Positions 18,262 to 21,569 of a DNA stretch of 21,569 bases are shown here, in pieces. The DNA comes from Chara braunii (lineage: Eukaryota > Streptophyta > Charophyceae > Charales > Characeae). Below the pieces are notes generated by a model. The model saw only the letters and a program-made list of their open reading frames with translations, had not been told where the DNA came from and did not search any database. Location: positions 5,094,359 to 5,115,927 of the forward strand of contig BFEA01000024.1 of the NCBI GenBank assembly GCA_003427395.1. The letters are read 5' to 3'. Position 1 is the first letter of the stretch. Each line of letters opens with the position of its first letter. Position numbers and translations under genes: made by a program.

Positions 18262-20072
18262 CTAGTGGCCATAGTTGCCACAGTTCATGCATGTGCCCCC
18301 GGCAACTCGGTCCCTCCACACCTCATAATCCAAACCAAGCTTTACCCATGCGGGTGTCCCTTGGTCTCCTTGACCCGTGGACCGTCCTACCTTCTTCTTC
18401 CCGGTCCCCCTAGCCTTTTCTTTGATGGGCGCCACAACTCCACCATCTGAAGTCTCACTAGCCCCATCCTGCTCTGTCAACTCCCCAAGGTCTGGGAAAT
18501 CATCAATCTCAGTTGTTTGACCATGGTGGTCAACGAACATTAATTGACCCTTCTTCTTCCAGTCTTGGGGCAGTCTCTTCCTACCATCATGAGATGCCTT
18601 ATGCGCAGATCCCAGCTTTGCCTCTATATCCAGAGCTTTCTTGCTCAAAGAAGCAAAGGTGTGCTGTTCGACATAGGCCTCATCAACCAGCTTGGTCCTT
18701 ACCTCTGCAGGTAGGCACCTTAGGTAATCTGTCAGGAGAACCTGCTGGTCAAAGCGCACACCAGGTACCACGAGTAGTCGCTCTACGGTATCCGTGAGCT
18801 CTCTAACATCCTTAAACCTACGGGCACAAAGGTTGTTGATAGCATCGGTGGCCTTCTGAGCCCCTTGCGGGTCATGCCACCTGTTATACACAGACCGTAC
18901 GAACTCTTCCAATGTCTGGGCCTGTGCCCAGGCATCGAAGTTTTGACCGTAGCCCTGCTGCTGCACTAAGCCATTCAACTAGCGGGCTGCTGACCCCTCT
19001 AAAAAGGAGGCAGCCACCACAACTTCCTGCTCTGGCCTTGTGAGCTTGTGCCTCACATAAGTAGGCACAGTCCTCACCCAGGTGTCCAAGTCCTCTTCCT
19101 TCTTCCTATCTCCAGAGAAGGGCTTGGGACTCATCAGAGGTATCTTAGGCATCCACTGCATAGGCCGCATGGGCCCAGGGGCTTGCTGCAGCGGCTGCAT
19201 AGCCACTGAGACAGGCTGTTGCACACTAACCTGGGCCTGACTTGACAGTGGGACTGTAGCTACCACTGTTGTGGATGGTACGGCTGAGACTCTTTGAACC
19301 GGACTACTAGTTGCTGCTAAACCACCTGGAGGGGGCATGCCAAACATAGGAGAGAAAGTGGACCCTGTGTGTTGCGCCATCGATGAAGGACCCGCACCTA
19401 CGGGGGGAACTACAACAAACTGTGGCTGCCTCACTGCTATGCGAGGAGCCTGAAGTTCAGCCAGATTTGTTTCTGGCCTGCCACCAATTCTGCCAGCAAT
19501 TCCTGCTGGACGTTCTGCTATTCAGCCACTGAAAGTAGAGCATTACGCAGCACACGACCAGCAGGGTCTAACGCTGCCTCATCTAGTCCTTCCAGTCTGC
19601 CTAGCTCTTGCATTCTACTCCCTAGTCTAGCCTTCCTAAGTATGGCTTTTCTTCTCGTCTCTGCTGCCTCGTCCAACTGCCGCTGTAGCTCATCCTGAAG
19701 GTCTTCTGCTTGCCGGATTTCTAAATCCTCCGGCGTGAGTTGAGTTTGCTGGCTGACTCGCAAGCTAGCAATCTGACTAGTGGAAACCTGAGAACCACTC
19801 TGACTGACTCCTGACGAAGTGGACTCTGTAGAGACTTGCGACATGGATGAGGTAGCCATGGTCGCACCGGTACTAGCTGAAATTCTAGTCCTGGCACTAT
19901 CCTCAGCTACCCTCACTCTCCTTGCCGCTGCTCTCTCTCTAGCCTCTCTCCGCAGTCTTCTCTCATCTCCTGGACCTAACTCCAAGAATGTCAAGGGTCG
20001 ACTACGAGCAGTCCCGCGAGTTGTCCTACGGTCGTCCACTAGCAACTCCTCACTAGTGCTTGCATCACTCAT
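18262..20072 (-). pseudogene. Element B gag, broken
   Basis: Starts at ATG 20070-20072 (MSDASTSEELL). The N-terminal part (19518-20072) is a basic, Ser-rich segment followed by a coiled-coil-like helix (EDLQDELQRQLDEAAETRRKA) and ends at a TAG. A shift near 19470 leads to the 18979-19434 frame: a Pro/Gln/Met-rich linker, then the gag capsid start (KPFSGDRKKEEDLDTWV). A TAG at 18979-18981, where a Trp codon is usual, is followed in frame by the rest of the capsid (18265-18978; LEEFVRSVYNRWHDPQ) and the zinc knuckle CMNCGNYGH. A TAG at 18262-18264 falls inside the knuckle, between its His and last Cys. Confidence 0.9.
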
Positions 20073-20346
20073 GAGCTACAGTGTGTGTGATCTAAACTAG
20101 AATCCACACTGAATCCTACCTTAGCCTGACACACAACCGATTGTGAACCACAACTAATTTCGGTCGGCTGGAACAGAAACAGTTAGGTGATCTAGTAACA
20201 ACTAATGTCAGGTCCTACAGGATATATTAAATCTATTTTTAGATTACCCTGGAACGGATTGCAATACAGCAAAGATCTTGTCTATCTGTAGCTGTCTGTC
20301 AGTTGTCAGTCAAGTCGGTAACAACTAGATAATCAAAATAAAAATA

Positions 20347-20366
20347 ACATCTCCTGTTGGAGATGT
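20347..20366. other. 8-bp hairpin with TGTT loop
   Basis: ACATCTCC-TGTT-GGAGATGT is a perfect inverted repeat of eight bases. No role is known; it lies in AT-rich leader sequence. Confidence 0.7.
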
Positions 20367-20713
20367 ATACTGAATGGCAGATTGATTGTTGATTGCCACT
20401 GTGAATAGTTACCGGAATCCTCCCTCCCCCTGTATTCTTCTTGAGTGGTCACTTTGTGTTAACGTTCCTGAGCATCTGGTTGAGCAGCGTGTCTGAAGGT
20501 GTGCAATCCGGCCCACCCCTGTGCCCCAAGTCATTGCTGAACATGCCAGCCAGTCCACTCTTATTTATCCTCGTACGGAACGAGCCTTACACCCCGTTGA
20601 TCTGGCTGATCAGGAGGGATTTAAGGAGAGCCCCCATCTCCTCAGGAGTTATTTAACGTCGCAGACAGGACGACGATCACAGCCAGATTCAGATCTGAGT
20701 CCCCAGTGAGAAA

Positions 20714-20721
20714 TATTTATA
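20714..20721 (-). promoter_or_regulatory. Possible TATA box upstream of element B gag
   Basis: Minus strand TATAAATA in GC-richer surroundings, about 640 bp upstream of the gag start. If used, transcription would begin near 20690 and cover the AT-rich leader and gag. Context only. Confidence 0.3.
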
Positions 20722-21331
20722 GACGGTCTGGTAGGCATCTCATAAAAGGCTGGCATGCCCTGCACGACTTCTATTGCGCAAGCAGCAGAACCAAGGACTT
20801 GTGCATGCGTGTACTAGTCCCAGCGGGTTGGCATGGTGACCGTGACCTGAGTGCTTCGTCCAGGGCCCTTCAGAGGCTTCGCCCGTCTCCCACCAGCTTG
20901 CTGCCCAGGAAGAATGTCGACTCTAAGGTTGAGCGCTCGGGACACCTCACATCGAGAGGACTGTCAAGACAGAGCTCACTTATTCACGGTAAGAAGAGAT
21001 GAAGAGGGTAGATAAGGAAGAGAGCAACGTACCTCATAAATGCTGCCCCCAACCACAGATTTCTCACCGGTAACCTGATGTGCAATTATGATGACCGCTC
21101 CTTGCCTCGGCACAACCAACAGCAGAATGCGGTTCCACCTCGGCTTAATATGCCACATCAGCGAGCTCTCATCATCCAGCATACATCCCGTATGTCACCA
21201 CATAACTCCCTGGCGCGCCCACTCTACCCTGGGCGGCCCAGTGTTTAACGCCAATGCCTTATCACTGCTCCACACCTCCTGCGAAGCACCAATAGCTATT
21301 GCGAAGAACCAATGAAGCGCAATATGAACCA

Positions 21332-21343
21332 GCTCCGATACCA
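21332..21343 (-). other. Initiator-Met-type primer-binding site
   Basis: The minus strand reads TGGTATCGGAGC, one base from the plant initiator-Met site TGGTATCAGAGC. Upstream on the same strand is CTTGCA followed by three bases, a typical LTR end. This would put an LTR edge at 21347, which conflicts with the edge at 21484 set by the repeated LTR sequence. Confidence 0.55.
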
Positions 21344-21483
21344 AATTGCAAGGAAAATAAGTAACAGCGAGATGACAATTCCAGATCACACCATCACATT
21401 GAAAGCCAAATAGTCACACNGTGTCCAGAGAGCAGCATTGCACCAATAATACACCAATGGAGGTTCGTAGCACTGAAAACCAA

Positions 21484-21569
21484 TGTTCATGGAGAGCATA
21501 CTCTCTCCTCCCAACAAAAGAGTCCAGTTCCTTCACACTCACACTTGGCGCTCAGCGCCCAGCCTACTC
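21484..21569 (-). mobile_element. Start of the 5' LTR of element B, cut by the window end
   Basis: TGTTCATGGAGAGCATACTC and the following 66 bases match the left LTR at 14469 with about six differences (roughly 93% identity by eye). Directly to its left the minus strand reads TTGGTTTTCAGTGC, which could be a strongly changed initiator-Met primer site. An ambiguous base (n) lies nearby at 21420. Confidence 0.65.

Larger units (their letters stand above)
15264..20072 (-). mobile_element. Ty3/gypsy chromovirus element B, internal coding region
   Basis: Minus-strand order: gag, RT, RNase H, integrase, chromodomain. About 4.8 kb from the LTR edge to the gag start. Protease and the RT fingers are missing between the gag zinc knuckle and the RT motif LRMCID. 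It differs from A and element 1 in gag and in RT sequence, so it is a separate family. Fewer stops than A, but several frameshifts. Confidence 0.85.
20073..21483 (-). other. Long non-coding leader upstream of element B gag
   Basis: About 1.4 kb with no recognisable gene; small open frames on both strands have no family signature. It is AT-rich from 20210 to 20400 and GC-richer after that. It contains a polypurine-like tract on the minus strand (20416-20430), a TATA-like box (20714-20721), an 8-bp hairpin (20347-20366) and an initiator-Met-type primer-binding sequence at 21332-21343. These are odd for a simple leader and suggest remnants of another LTR element lie inside it. Confidence 0.45.

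Noticed and set aside
21332-21343. Possible tRNA gene near the TGGTATCGGAGC sequence
   Set aside because: No cloverleaf or B-box context; the sequence fits a primer-binding site.
1-21569. CRISPR arrays, bacterial operons, riboswitches or a new defence-type system
   Set aside because: No spaced identical repeats of CRISPR type and no bacterial gene organisation; repeats present are microsatellites, tandem duplications and LTRs.

Overview
The window looks like nuclear DNA of a large-genome streptophyte, and I would guess a charophyte alga such as Chara. That guess rests on the protein style of the retroelements, the long simple-sequence repeats and the lack of any bacterial gene order; no species marker was seen. 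Nearly all recognisable coding sequence is decayed Ty3/gypsy (Metaviridae-type) LTR retrotransposon, all on the minus strand. At least three different chromodomain-bearing elements (chromoviruses) lie head to tail. No intact host gene, rRNA, tRNA or CRISPR array was recognised.

Layout. 1-2400: simple repeats ((AG)n, C/A runs, (GAA)n, (TAA)n) and T-rich sequence with no convincing gene, plus an exact 65-bp tandem duplication. About 2640-3349: LTR-like segment ending at a polypurine tract. 3350-7170: element 1, read right to left as gag, protease, integrase and chromodomain. It has lost all of reverse transcriptase and RNase H, and a 328-bp tandem duplication doubles its zinc knuckle. 7171-8840: probable 5' LTR of element 1 followed by the 3' LTR of element A. 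8841-14276: element A, the most complete, with every domain from gag to chromodomain but broken by stops, frameshifts and replaced catalytic residues. 14277-14468: leader of A with a 13-bp repeat array. 14469-15263: LTR with TGTT...AACA ends. 15264-20072: element B, with gag, part of RT, RNase H, integrase and chromodomain; its protease and RT fingers are deleted. 20073-21483: long non-coding leader. 21484-21569: start of a second copy of the 14469 LTR, cut by the window end.

In an intact relative, Gag would form the particle, protease would cut Gag-Pol, RT/RNase H would copy the RNA from a tRNA primer, and integrase with its chromodomain would insert the copy into marked chromatin. None of the three elements here can do all of that. 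The most interesting signal is in element 1: a canonical -1 frameshift heptamer (GGGAAAC) sits in the zinc-knuckle frame 12 nt before the gag stop, protease is open in the -1 frame, and both duplicate copies keep it. I found no convincing new biological system beyond these retroelement features.
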